From contig JABGRN010000019.1 in the NCBI GenBank assembly GCA_018648265.1, positions 1 through 64,000 on the forward strand: 64,000 nucleotides of DNA. Reading direction: 5' to 3'. The DNA comes from Prolixibacteraceae bacterium (GTDB lineage Bacteria > Bacteroidota > Bacteroidia > Bacteroidales > Prolixibacteraceae). How positions within the stretch are numbered: the stretch's first letter is position 1; every line of letters starts with the position of its first letter. Under the pieces are notes generated by a model that ran no database searches, was not told where the DNA came from, and saw only the letters and a list, made by a program, of their open reading frames with translations. Below are positions 27,647-37,162 of the stretch, in pieces. Position numbers and translations under genes: made by a program.

Positions 27647-30007
27647 ATGACGATAAGAAAATTTGCAATCTTAATACTAATATCTCTTTTTTATTCCGGT
27701 TCCGGGTGGGCCCAAAACGCAAAATTAGAAACCACTCCGGTATTTAGTTTCGATACGGATGGCGCCGACGGAGAAGGTTACGGTTACCGGATTCCATCGC
27801 TGGTAACTACAAATGGCGGAACAGTACTTGCTTTTTCCGAACGCCGTGTAGGGTTACACGATCACGCTCAAAATGACATTGTGCTTCGCCGCTCAAATGA
27901 TAACGGTCAATCGTGGAGTGATATTCAGGTCATAGCCGACCATGGAAAAAAATCGTTGAACGACCCATTGGCAGTAGTTCTGGAAAACGGGCGGATTTTG
28001 CTCATGTTTCAGGAATTTCCGTATGGAGTTCATGCACGAAACTCTGGGTGGATTCAAATGGCCGACAGAGGATACGATGGTCCGCGTAACACAAAAACAT
28101 ATATTACTTATTCCGATGATGACGGCAATTCATGGGCTGATCTAAAAGAAATAACCAAATCAATCCGACCAAACGAACGGATTTCTGCGGGAAGTCCCGG
28201 GATTGGGATTCAGCTAAAAAAAGGAGAATTTAAAGGACGTATTATATTGCCTTTTTATTTCACACGAAAGTTAAATGAAGACGACCGTAACTGGACAAAT
28301 GCCGTGGCATGGAGCGATGACAATGGCGAAACGTGGCAAATCAGCAACGACATTCCCCACCATGGTCATACCGGTTTTGGAAATGAATCTCAGGTGGTGG
28401 AAAAGGCAGATGGAAGTATTTTGTTTGTTTCTAGAAATCAGGGAGGATTTCATAAAAAAGTGGCAACAAGTAACGATGGTGGCAGAAACTGGACCAATAT
28501 GCAATTGGATTTCGAATTGCCCGGAACAGCATGCCAGTTATCCGTTTTACGTTACAGTTTTCCGGAGGATGGCGAAAGTATGATTCTCCAAACAGCACCT
28601 TCAAATAAATATGGACGAAACAAGGGAAGCGTAAAAATAAGCATTGATGAAGGTGAAACATGGAAATATTCACGAGAGATAACTCCGGATTTCTTTGCCT
28701 ATTCATGTTTGACAAAACTGGCAAATGGGAAAGTGGGACTTCTGTATGAATCAAAAAGATACAGAGAAATAAGTTTTGTTACTTTTTCTACCGACTGGAT
28801 AAAAGAGGGTGATGCTGATGATAACACCGAATCGTATTTGTCAATCCCAATGATAGATTTAAATGAAAAGGACAAAATGCATGTGCTTGTTGACAAAGAA
28901 GAAGGACAATATTTGGGTCACCCTACAACCGTTTTATTGGAAGATGGTGAAACGATTTTAACCACTTATCCCAAAGGACATGGACGCGGTGCAATCGTTT
29001 ATAAAAAAAGTAAAGATGGTGGATTAAGCTGGAGCGAAAGATTACCCACACCAACATCGTGGTCAACTTCAAAAGAAGTTCCAACACTTTTTCCAATGGT
29101 TGATAAATATGGAAAAAAACGACTGATTATGTTCTCAGGATTGTATCCGGCACGGATGGCAGTTTCGGAAGACAATGGCAAAACCTGGAGCGAGCTTGAA
29201 CAAATTGGCGATTGGGGCGGAATTGTTGTTATGGGATGTATGATTCCGTTGAAAACGGGAAAAGGGCACTACATGAGTTTCTTCCACGATGATATTCGTT
29301 TTTTTACAAAAGATGGAATTGAACGGAGCAAAAAAGATCGTGCTAATTACAACAGCAAAATGATGACGTTGTATAAATCGATTACAACAGATGGTGGTTT
29401 AACCTGGTCCTTCCCCGAAGAAATTTATCAGTCGCGCGAAATTCATGTTTGCGAGCCGGGTGTAATTCGTTCTCCCGATGGAAATCAAATTGCGGTATTA
29501 CTTCGCGAGAATTCCCGAAGAGACAATTCACAGATTATTTTTTCAAACGATGAAGGGAAAACATGGACCAATCCACGTCCGCTTCCCAATGAATTGACCG
29601 GCGACCGGCATGTACTAAAATATGCGCCGGATGGAAGATTGTTTGTCTCTTTTCGGGATAGAAGCCAAGGTGAAATTCATAAAAAGCTAATTGAAAAAGC
29701 AAAAGAAAAGAAGGAGACAAATTACAGTGTAATTGCTGAAGAAACAGGTTTTGGCAGTCCGACCGAAGGTGATTGGGTTGGCTGGGTTGGAACTTATGAT
29801 GACTTGGTTAACAGAGGAAAAGGTCAATACCGAATCCGCTTAAAAGACAATACAAAAGGATGGGATACAACGTATCCGGGTGTAGAAGTTTTACCCGATG
29901 GAACTTTTGTAGTAACCACTTACGGACATTGGAATAAAGGCGAAGAACCATACATTTTAAGCACCCGTTTTAAATTAGAGGAATTGGATAAAATGCTAGA
30001 AAACTAA
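27647..30007 (+). CDS. GH33-like sialidase with a second, divergent propeller
   Basis: This 786-residue exported protein has a signal peptide through about residue 23. Residues about 30-390 are a canonical sialidase propeller: YRIPSL (Arg48), a conserved HDHAQNDIVLRRS loop, glutamate in NESQVVE, arginine in SRNQGG, arginine in GRNKGSVKIS, tyrosine in FAYSCL and several Asp-boxes (SNDNGQSW, SDDDGNSW, SDDNGETW). Residues about 410-786 form another BNR-repeat region (SKDGGLSW, SEDNGKTW, SNDEGKTW). It lacks the YRIP arginine (GHPTTVLL instead) but keeps CEPGVI and LLRENSR. The second half may be a different hydrolase of the same fold or a binding module. It sits between pairs of sulfatases. Confidence 0.85.
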   Translation: MTIRKFAILILISLFYSGSGWAQNAKLETTPVFSFDTDGADGEGYGYRIPSLVTTNGGTVLAFSERRVGLHDHAQNDIVLRRSNDNGQSWSDIQVIADHGKKSLNDPLAVVLENGRILLMFQEFPYGVHARNSGWIQMADRGYDGPRNTKTYITYSDDDGNSWADLKEITKSIRPNERISAGSPGIGIQLKKGEFKGRIILPFYFTRKLNEDDRNWTNAVAWSDDNGETWQISNDIPHHGHTGFGNESQVVEKADGSILFVSRNQGGFHKKVATSNDGGRNWTNMQLDFELPGTACQLSVLRYSFPEDGESMILQTAPSNKYGRNKGSVKISIDEGETWKYSREITPDFFAYSCLTKLANGKVGLLYESKRYREISFVTFSTDWIKEGDADDNTESYLSIPMIDLNEKDKMHVLVDKEEGQYLGHPTTVLLEDGETILTTYPKGHGRGAIVYKKSKDGGLSWSERLPTPTSWSTSKEVPTLFPMVDKYGKKRLIMFSGLYPARMAVSEDNGKTWSELEQIGDWGGIVVMGCMIPLKTGKGHYMSFFHDDIRFFTKDGIERSKKDRANYNSKMMTLYKSITTDGGLTWSFPEEIYQSREIHVCEPGVIRSPDGNQIAVLLRENSRRDNSQIIFSNDEGKTWTNPRPLPNELTGDRHVLKYAPDGRLFVSFRDRSQGEIHKKLIEKAKEKKETNYSVIAEETGFGSPTEGDWVGWVGTYDDLVNRGKGQYRIRLKDNTKGWDTTYPGVEVLPDGTFVVTTYGHWNKGEEPYILSTRFKLEELDKMLEN

Positions 30008-30021
30008 AAATAAACTACCGG

Positions 30022-30067
30022 CATTTCCTCCCCGTCATCCTGAGCGAAGTCGAAGGAAGGGGAGGTG
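30022..30067. repeat. REP-like repeat element
   Basis: This intergenic stretch contains CCTGAGCGAAGTCGAAGG inside a larger inverted repeat (CCTCCCC and GGGGAGG). The core is a widespread interspersed palindromic repeat type in Bacteroidota and other bacteria. Diverged relatives occur near 40995-41020 and 41039-41064. Confidence 0.55.
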
Positions 30068-30087
30068 CCAAAGCCGAAGGGGTAAAT

Positions 30088-31632
30088 ATGAAATATATAT
30101 ATCAAATATTTTGGTTAATTGTTGCAATCGTTTTTTGTTCTTGCGAAAGAAATAGCGACAAATCTCCACCCAATATCGTCATCTTCCTCGCCGACGATTT
30201 AGGTTACGCCGATGTTTCCTGGAACAATCCAAATGCTTACACCGAAACACCAAACCTCAATAATTTAGCTGAAAGTGGTGCCGTATTTACCGATTGCTAT
30301 TCTGCATCATCCATGTGTTCACCTTCCAGGGCGGGGTTGTTAACCGGTCGTGTTCCGGCTAGAATCGGAGTTCACGACTGGATAAAAGAAATCTACAAAA
30401 AGCCATATAGTAATATTCATTTACCATCGGACGAAGTAACTTTTGCAGAGTTGTTAAAACAAAAAAGTTACCAAACTGCTGTTATTGGAAAATGGCATTT
30501 AAACAATGAATTCAATTCTGGGAATCAATCTGACCCTGACAATCAGGGATTCGACCACTGGTTTTGTGCACCGGTTCAGGCAAATCCAACGCATAAAAAT
30601 CCAATTAATTTTTACGATAATGGAGTTGCAGTGGGTAAAATTGGAACCGATGAGGAACCTGTTTTTTCAAGTCAGGTTGTGGCAAATAAAACCATCAACT
30701 GGTTAAATTCCATTGAAAAAGATTCTCCTTTTTTATTGTACGTGCCGTTTCATGAGCCGCATGTGGTTTGCGATGCCACTGAAGAGATAAAACAGAAATA
30801 TCTGACACGGATAAAAAGTGGTGAAATTCCCTTGAAAAAAGGTACAGGCGAAAACGGTTTGGGGCAAGCTGAATATTACGGTTGTATAGAAAATATGGAT
30901 GCAGCCATAGGACGAATTTTGGATAAACTGAAAGCCGATGGATTAATGAAAAATACGCTGGTGATTTTTACATCCGATAATGGGCCGGATTCTAATCGTA
31001 AGTATCGTGGACGATTACAGTCGGTAGGTGAAACCGGTGAACTGAGGGGCAGAAAAAGGTGGATTTTGGAAGGAGGAATTCGGCAGGCAACTATCATGTT
31101 TTGGAACGGTGTAATCCAACCCCAAAGCAAAATCGAAGCTCCAGTTGGGCATGTGGATTTTTTACCAACCATTTGCGAACTAGCCAACATTCAAATTCCA
31201 AATAAGCGAACAATTGACGGCGTATCATTAGCTCCACTTTTTTATAACCAACCGTTTTCACGCAAAGAGAATCCTTTGCACTGGCATTTTCATGCGCCAA
31301 GAGGTGGACCACAGTCTGTACTTAGAAACGATAATTGGGTTATTGCAGCTAACTGGGACAAAAAATTTTCTGCTGGAAGATTTGATACGCTTGCCATCAA
31401 CAAAATAAAAAATGCAAATCTGGTGGATTTTAAATTATACGATATAAAAAAGGATGCCGGACAAAATACCGATATAAAAGAAAGTTATCCTGAAATTTTT
31501 TCAGCACTGAAAAAACAGTTGATTAATATCCATTCTGATGTAAAAAATGATTGCCCGGATAGCCGGCAATTTCAATGGAATGAAAGTTTACAGGAAATAG
31601 TTGATACGAAGTATAAATATATAAAAGAATAA
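30088..31632 (+). CDS. S1 formylglycine sulfatase, arylsulfatase A-like
   Basis: This 514-residue predicted lipoprotein (signal ending VFCSC, acceptor Cys19 most likely) is an S1 sulfatase. Metal-binding residues are in LADDLGYADVSW. CSPSRAGLLTG carries the formylglycine cysteine at residue 77. GKWHLN supplies the usual lysine/histidine pair of the sulfate pocket, and TSDNGPD the second metal ligands. The GYADVSW opening is closer to arylsulfatase A-like enzymes than the iduronate-2-sulfatase-like pair upstream, so a different ester is likely. It is separated from the preceding sialidase by a REP-like element. Confidence 0.92.
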   Translation: MKYIYQIFWLIVAIVFCSCERNSDKSPPNIVIFLADDLGYADVSWNNPNAYTETPNLNNLAESGAVFTDCYSASSMCSPSRAGLLTGRVPARIGVHDWIKEIYKKPYSNIHLPSDEVTFAELLKQKSYQTAVIGKWHLNNEFNSGNQSDPDNQGFDHWFCAPVQANPTHKNPINFYDNGVAVGKIGTDEEPVFSSQVVANKTINWLNSIEKDSPFLLYVPFHEPHVVCDATEEIKQKYLTRIKSGEIPLKKGTGENGLGQAEYYGCIENMDAAIGRILDKLKADGLMKNTLVIFTSDNGPDSNRKYRGRLQSVGETGELRGRKRWILEGGIRQATIMFWNGVIQPQSKIEAPVGHVDFLPTICELANIQIPNKRTIDGVSLAPLFYNQPFSRKENPLHWHFHAPRGGPQSVLRNDNWVIAANWDKKFSAGRFDTLAINKIKNANLVDFKLYDIKKDAGQNTDIKESYPEIFSALKKQLINIHSDVKNDCPDSRQFQWNESLQEIVDTKYKYIKE

Positions 31633-31673
31633 CCACCGGCCTGTTTTCAGGGGAGAGGGGTTTAAAATGATTA

Positions 31674-33188
31674 ATGATGATAAAACTAAAAACCATTGCG
31701 GTAATTTTTGGAACCGTTTTCTTATTTCTCTATTGTACAACAAAAGAACCTCAAACACCTGAAAAGCCAAATATCCTTTTAATCGTTTCCGAAGATAACG
31801 GCCCCGATTTAGGCTGTTATGGAAATACACATGTTTACACACCAAATCTCGACCGGCTGGCTGCTGAAGGTGTTCAGTTTAATAATGCTTTTGTAACGTA
31901 CTCCGTTTGCAGCCCATCGCGCGGAACAATTTTTACAGGATTGTATCCACACCAGAACGGGCAAATTGGTTTGGCAACACACAAATACAGAATGTACGAA
32001 GGCATTAAAACTTTGCCGAAATATTTAAGGGAAGTGGGCTATTTTTCCGGTTGTATTGGCAAAGTTCATGTAAATCCAGAGTCTGAAATTCCCTGGGATT
32101 ATCGTCCGGGAGGATTGTTGAATGGTTCAAATTTTGGTAAAAAAAGTTTACCGGAATATGCAACAAAAGCAATGGAGTTTGTACGTCAGTCGGCTGAGAA
32201 ACCATTTTTTCTAATGGTGAATTTTCCAGATGCGCATTTTCCTGTTCAATATGATGTGGAAGGACTTCCAACCAAAGAACTGGAGCCGGGAGATGTAGAC
32301 GGTCCACTGGATTATGTTGGGGCCAATTCGGAATATTTGCGCGAATATACAGCCAATTATTTCAATTGTATGAACCGTTTGGATGAATCAGTGGGCATGT
32401 TGCTCGACAGTTTGAAAAAATCAGATAAAGCAGATAATACAATTATAATTTATCTGGGCGATCATGGTGCACAATTCTCACGCGGAAAGTGCAGCAATTA
32501 TGAAGCGGCGTTAAAAATTCCGTTTATAATGCACTGGCCAAATCATATTAAGTCCGACATTCAAAAAGAAGAATTGATTTCTACCATTGATTTACTGCCC
32601 ACAATTCTCGATTTGGCAGGAGCAGAGAAACCTGAATTTATGCAGGGAAAAAGTTTAATGGCTTTGGCAAAAAACAAAGAAACGGAGTGGGCTGAATATG
32701 TTTTTGCAGGAGGAACAGGAAGTGCTCCATTTTTCTACTATCCAAGAAGAAGTGTACGCGATAAACAGTTTAAACTTATTTATAACGTCAATTACCAGGA
32801 AGAAAATCCACATGTTGGATTTTACAATGGCAGACAAGGGCATTTTGTGGCTGGCACAAACCTGGAGGAAACAACAGCCCTGGATACAGATATGGCCGAA
32901 GTTTATAGAATCTGGCGTAACCCACCTCAATATGAATTGTATGATTTAATAAACGATCCTCTGGAATTTAAAAATCTATCGGATAATGCAGAATTTAGTG
33001 AAGAGCTGGAGCGTTTGAAAAAAGTTTTAAAACTGTGGCAGATCGAAACCAACGATCCATTTAACGATCCGGTAAAACATCAACGCTATAATCAGGACAT
33101 AAAAGATATTGCAGAAAAATACGAAGGAACCAGTTATAGAAACGACCCTGATTTTAAGTGGAAGTATGTGGACTATTTTCAGGATTAA
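31674..33188 (+). CDS. S1 formylglycine sulfatase, N-sulfoglucosamine sulfohydrolase-like
   Basis: This 504-residue predicted lipoprotein (FLFLYC, Cys21) can start at either of two adjacent ATG codons. The motif IVSEDNGPDLGCYG is characteristic of the heparan N-sulfatase (sulfamidase)-like group, where SEDN replaces the usual DD pair. The formylglycine motif CSPSRGTIFTG has its cysteine at residue 79, and the second metal site is YLGDHGAQFSRGK. Group members include N-sulfatases and some O-sulfatases, so substrate cannot be fixed. An N-sulfatase would be notable here because it implies an amino sugar with N-linked sulfate. The next gene begins 32 bases later. Confidence 0.9.
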   Translation: MMIKLKTIAVIFGTVFLFLYCTTKEPQTPEKPNILLIVSEDNGPDLGCYGNTHVYTPNLDRLAAEGVQFNNAFVTYSVCSPSRGTIFTGLYPHQNGQIGLATHKYRMYEGIKTLPKYLREVGYFSGCIGKVHVNPESEIPWDYRPGGLLNGSNFGKKSLPEYATKAMEFVRQSAEKPFFLMVNFPDAHFPVQYDVEGLPTKELEPGDVDGPLDYVGANSEYLREYTANYFNCMNRLDESVGMLLDSLKKSDKADNTIIIYLGDHGAQFSRGKCSNYEAALKIPFIMHWPNHIKSDIQKEELISTIDLLPTILDLAGAEKPEFMQGKSLMALAKNKETEWAEYVFAGGTGSAPFFYYPRRSVRDKQFKLIYNVNYQEENPHVGFYNGRQGHFVAGTNLEETTALDTDMAEVYRIWRNPPQYELYDLINDPLEFKNLSDNAEFSEELERLKKVLKLWQIETNDPFNDPVKHQRYNQDIKDIAEKYEGTSYRNDPDFKWKYVDYFQD

Positions 33189-33220
33189 ACATTGTGACAC
33201 TAAAAATAATTAAAATAGAG

Positions 33221-35269
33221 ATGAATAAACTACTAATCATTGTAGCACTTGTTCTAACAATTGCAAGTTGCAATAAATCAGAAAATCCAACCATTGCAAC
33301 ACTTGGTTTTGAGAACTGCGAACCGGGTGATGTAACTGAAATAAATGAAAACGGGATTCAGGCTTTGGCGGCTCCAGGTAATATTCGGATTTACCCTAAA
33401 AAAGGGAAAACAACACCAAATAGTTTGCACATTGTAGGTGGAGAAAATAAAACATTAGAGCTAATTAACACAACAGGGAAGACAGCAAAATACCTTAGCT
33501 TTTTTGCAGAAAGCTGGACTTCTAAACCTCCTTTTCAATTTAAGGTTGAGGTATTTGATGGTGTAAACTGGCGTAAGTTATACAACGGAGACGAGGATGT
33601 AAAAACGGGTAACTTTTCTAAAGAGGTTTTTGTAACCTTACCCGATACCAAAGCACAACGCATAAGGCTCACGTCTACTTCAGCCGAATCCGGCGGCGTA
33701 TTAATTGATGATATTACCTTCTTTTCAGACGAAGATATGGTAATTGATTCGGTTTCTGCACCTTATCGTGTATATCCTGTTTTAAAAGGAAAATCAATCA
33801 ACCCGGTTCTAAATATTCAGGTTTATTCTTCAGGCTTTTCCAATGCTCAAAAATTGGAAGAGATAACATTAAATACATTAGAAAATGACTTTTCAGGAAC
33901 AATTAAAAATGTTGAAGTTTTTTACACCGGGAAAAATCCACAGCTTATTCGTCCTGTTTCGTTTGGGGCCAAAAAAAGCAATGGAAAAACTTTATCATTC
34001 AACGGCAGCCAGGAACTCACTCACGGAGTTAATCATTTTTTTGTAAGTTGTGAATTAGAGGAGAATGCAGAGATAAATTCCAATGTTTCTGTTCAATGTC
34101 TTTCCGTGAAAATTAATGGGAAAGAATATCCTGTAAAAGCAGGGGTGGCCGCTCAAAACTATTTGGGAATTGCACTTCGCCAACATAACGACGATGATGT
34201 GGATACTTATCGTATTCCGGGCCTGGCAACAACAAATAAAGGAACACTCATTGGGGTTTATGATATTCGTTACAATAGTGGTGTTGATCTTCAGGAAGAT
34301 GTAGATGTGGGCATGCACCGCAGTACCGATAGTGGAAAAACCTGGGAACCCATGAAAGTGATTATGGATATGAAGGAGTGGGGTGGTTTGCCAAACGACC
34401 AAAATGGTATTGGCGACCCTTCGGTTTTGGTTGACCGCGAAACCAACACAATTTGGGTAGCAGCGGTATGGGCTTATGGTCATCCTGGCCAACGCAATTG
34501 GTGGGCTTCCCGCCCCGGACTTGAGCCAAAAACTACCAGCCAGTTTGTTTTGGTGAAGTCGGAAGACGACGGTGTAACCTGGTCGGAGCCAATAAACATT
34601 ACCAAACAAATTAAACAGCCTGAGTGGTATTTATTGTTGCAAGGCCCCGGAAAAGGAATCACTTTAAAAGATGGAACGCTGGTTTTTCCTGCTCAGTTTA
34701 AAGACAAAAATGACATGCCGCATTCTACCATTATCAGTAGTAAAGACCATGGCAAAAACTGGACAATTGGCACAGGTGCAAAATCAAACACAACCGAAGC
34801 GCAGGTGATAGAATTAAACGATGGTGGCTTGATGTTAAACATGCGCGACAACCGCAATGGTTCCGATAAATCGGAAACCAACGGACGTGCTGTGGCAGTT
34901 ACTTATGACATGGGGAAAACATGGAAGACTCATTCCACTTCAAACGGAGCTTTGCAAGAACCGACTTGTATGGCAAGTCTTATAAAAGAAGAGTTTATTG
35001 TTGATGGCGAAAAGAAAATATTGGTGTTGTTTAGTAATCCAAACTCAAAATTTGGTCGCCACCACATGACCATAAAAGTAAGTTTAGACGATGGCGAAAC
35101 CTGGCCTGAAAAACATCAGTTATTAATTGATTTCGGCGGTGGCCGAGGATATTCATGTATGACAAAAGTAGATGATAAACACGTTGGAATCCTTTATGAA
35201 GGAAGTCAGGCTGACTTGATTTTTCAAGTATTTTCTGTTGATGATATATTAAAAGGAAATTTAAAATAA
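33221..35269 (+). CDS. nanH: GH33 exo-alpha-sialidase with N-terminal carbohydrate-binding region
   Basis: This 682-residue predicted lipoprotein (lipobox at Cys17, VLTIASC) starts at the ATG at 33221. It hydrolyses terminal sialic acid. Residues about 20-160 are a beta-sandwich and residues about 175-310 match the sialidase N-terminal region known from Bacteroides NanH. The catalytic propeller has Arg331 in YRIPGL, the YDIRYNSGVDLQEDVDVG loop with the acid/base aspartate, Glu526 in TEAQVIEL, Arg542 in MRDNRN, Arg613 in GRHHMTIKVS and Tyr644 in GYSCM. Asp-boxes include STDSGKTW, SEDDGVTW and SLDDGETW. Every catalytic residue is present, making this the most confident true sialidase in the window. 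Confidence 0.93.
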   Translation: MNKLLIIVALVLTIASCNKSENPTIATLGFENCEPGDVTEINENGIQALAAPGNIRIYPKKGKTTPNSLHIVGGENKTLELINTTGKTAKYLSFFAESWTSKPPFQFKVEVFDGVNWRKLYNGDEDVKTGNFSKEVFVTLPDTKAQRIRLTSTSAESGGVLIDDITFFSDEDMVIDSVSAPYRVYPVLKGKSINPVLNIQVYSSGFSNAQKLEEITLNTLENDFSGTIKNVEVFYTGKNPQLIRPVSFGAKKSNGKTLSFNGSQELTHGVNHFFVSCELEENAEINSNVSVQCLSVKINGKEYPVKAGVAAQNYLGIALRQHNDDDVDTYRIPGLATTNKGTLIGVYDIRYNSGVDLQEDVDVGMHRSTDSGKTWEPMKVIMDMKEWGGLPNDQNGIGDPSVLVDRETNTIWVAAVWAYGHPGQRNWWASRPGLEPKTTSQFVLVKSEDDGVTWSEPINITKQIKQPEWYLLLQGPGKGITLKDGTLVFPAQFKDKNDMPHSTIISSKDHGKNWTIGTGAKSNTTEAQVIELNDGGLMLNMRDNRNGSDKSETNGRAVAVTYDMGKTWKTHSTSNGALQEPTCMASLIKEEFIVDGEKKILVLFSNPNSKFGRHHMTIKVSLDDGETWPEKHQLLIDFGGGRGYSCMTKVDDKHVGILYEGSQADLIFQVFSVDDILKGNLK

Positions 35270-35277
35270 TTTTAAAA

Positions 35278-37041
35278 ATGCGGTTTATTTGTTTGATACT
35301 ATTCGTTTTTCTTTCAGTTGTGATTTTTGCTCAACACAATGTTGTTTTATCTGCATTTGGCAATAGAAGTCTGGATGAAATTGAAAATGCCAAACCACCG
35401 GTTTATCTTGGCGAACCCTCTTCCAACGAAGGCACAAATTTGCTGAATGACATTGACGGATCAATAAAATTTATTTACCGTCAGGGCGATTGGGATCATG
35501 GGGGTTTTAGTGATGAAGTCTATTTTAAAACGACTACAGATGAAGGGCAGACGTGGACAGAACCTCAAATTTTAGGGAATACCGGCCCGGGCAAACAATG
35601 TTTTGCCACCATCAATCCGGTTACCGGCGAAGTAATTATCTTTTTTATTCATTCAGAAAAAGGCCAAAAAGGCAACTATCGTTATGTACGTTCCGAAAAG
35701 GGAAGAACAGATTGGACCTACAACCATCATTTTGATTCGGTTCGTTTTGGTGGAATGGGATATGGAAATTGCCTTTGGATAGATATGCCCGATAAGAAAA
35801 AACGTGTGCTCTGTGGTGTGCATGGAAACAATGCCGGTGCCGGTTGTTATTTTAGCGACGATGATGGACGAACCTGGAAACCGTCGAACCGGGCAAAAGT
35901 ACCCAACTTAATCCCAAATATTTGGCAAACCGGTTCGGTTGAGCCTTCGTTTATAGAATTAAATGATGGCCGAATCTGGATGTTAATGCGCAACTCCAAC
36001 GACCATTTGTGGGAAAGCTTTTCTGAAGATAAAGGAGAAACGTGGAGCGAAGCCGTACCGACCCAATTTAAGTGTGGCCCAAATTCGTGGGTAACTACCA
36101 AACGGCTTTCAACGGGAGAAATTTTGTTGGTGTGGAATAATGCAATGAGCATGCACCCTTCGGTAACTCAGGATAAATGGAGCTTCACCAATCGCGATGT
36201 AATTCATGTAGCCATTTCGTCTGACGAGGGTAAAACCTGGCATGGCTTTCGCGAATTATGGCTCGATGAAATGCGCGATTCTTCGCAATTTGTAAATCAC
36301 CCGGGCGACAAAGGGCAAAACGAATCGAAAGTTGCTGAAACACCCGAAGGAAATATTTTAGTTGCCTGTGGACAAGCTCCGGGGCACCGTGCATTTCTTT
36401 TGCTGGATCCGAACTGGATTTATCAAAAATCAGCATCCGAAGATTTTTCCAATGGATTGGATTATTGGAGTTCCCATAAATTATTGGTTCGTTCGCCTAT
36501 TTATTCCCGATGGTATCATTACAGATATAACCGAAAAAAAGGGGCTGAGTTAATTCCTCATCCAACAAATCCAGAGAAACAAGTGCTAAAGATTCGTAGA
36601 GAGGCAGACTCAACCGTTTACAGTCAGCGCGATTGCGCCGTTTGGAATTTTCCATCGGGCAGAGCAGGAACTTTCGAAACAAAAATCTATCTGAATAAAA
36701 AGTTCCGGGGTGGAATGATTGTTTTAACCGACCGCTGGTATCAACCTACTGATACGCAGGGGGAAGAAATGGCTATGTTTTCGTTGGATATTCCTGCAGG
36801 TGGAGGAGTTGAAAAAGAATTTGTTCTGGAAAAAGAGAAGTGGTATACAGTAACTTTTAGTTGGAATTTGGAAACAGAAAACAGTTGCGAAGTTGAAATT
36901 GATGGAAAAAAGCTATCATCAAAGTTGCCCTTGCTAAATCCAAATGAAAATGGAATTTCGTATGTGCGGTTTCGCTCATCATCTGTTTGGCCCGATAACG
37001 AGGGATTTTTGATTGAGTCGGTGAAGGCGGAAGTGAAATGA
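35278..37041 (+). CDS. BNR-repeat sialidase-superfamily protein with C-terminal beta-sandwich
   Basis: This 587-residue exported protein (signal to about residue 18) starts 8 bases after nanH. Residues about 35-385 form a sialidase-fold propeller with Asp-boxes (TTDEGQTW, SDDDGRTW, SEDKGETW, SSDEGKTW). It has glutamate in VEPSFIEL and arginine in LMRNSNDH. The YRIP arginine of GH33 is missing, the position reading SSNEGTNLLN. Residues about 400-587 form a LamG-like domain (WYTVTFSWNLE, CEVEIDGKKL) shared with the next gene. Probably it is a hydrolase of another sialidase-fold family or an inactive binder. Activity is unassigned. Confidence 0.75.
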   Translation: MRFICLILFVFLSVVIFAQHNVVLSAFGNRSLDEIENAKPPVYLGEPSSNEGTNLLNDIDGSIKFIYRQGDWDHGGFSDEVYFKTTTDEGQTWTEPQILGNTGPGKQCFATINPVTGEVIIFFIHSEKGQKGNYRYVRSEKGRTDWTYNHHFDSVRFGGMGYGNCLWIDMPDKKKRVLCGVHGNNAGAGCYFSDDDGRTWKPSNRAKVPNLIPNIWQTGSVEPSFIELNDGRIWMLMRNSNDHLWESFSEDKGETWSEAVPTQFKCGPNSWVTTKRLSTGEILLVWNNAMSMHPSVTQDKWSFTNRDVIHVAISSDEGKTWHGFRELWLDEMRDSSQFVNHPGDKGQNESKVAETPEGNILVACGQAPGHRAFLLLDPNWIYQKSASEDFSNGLDYWSSHKLLVRSPIYSRWYHYRYNRKKGAELIPHPTNPEKQVLKIRREADSTVYSQRDCAVWNFPSGRAGTFETKIYLNKKFRGGMIVLTDRWYQPTDTQGEEMAMFSLDIPAGGGVEKEFVLEKEKWYTVTFSWNLETENSCEVEIDGKKLSSKLPLLNPNENGISYVRFRSSSVWPDNEGFLIESVKAEVK

Positions 37042-37162
37042 AACTTCAATTTTATGATAAAAGGAATGCATTGGAACTTTCGTGAAATGATTAGGCTGAA
37101 AATTTAGGATAGTACTGCAGGAAGAATTAGAAAGTATAAAAATTACAAATTTTAGAATTACA

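Noticed and set aside
34055-34609. A 184-codon frame antisense to nanH
   Set aside because: It is fully antisense to the conserved sialidase catalytic domain and has no recognisable protein features.
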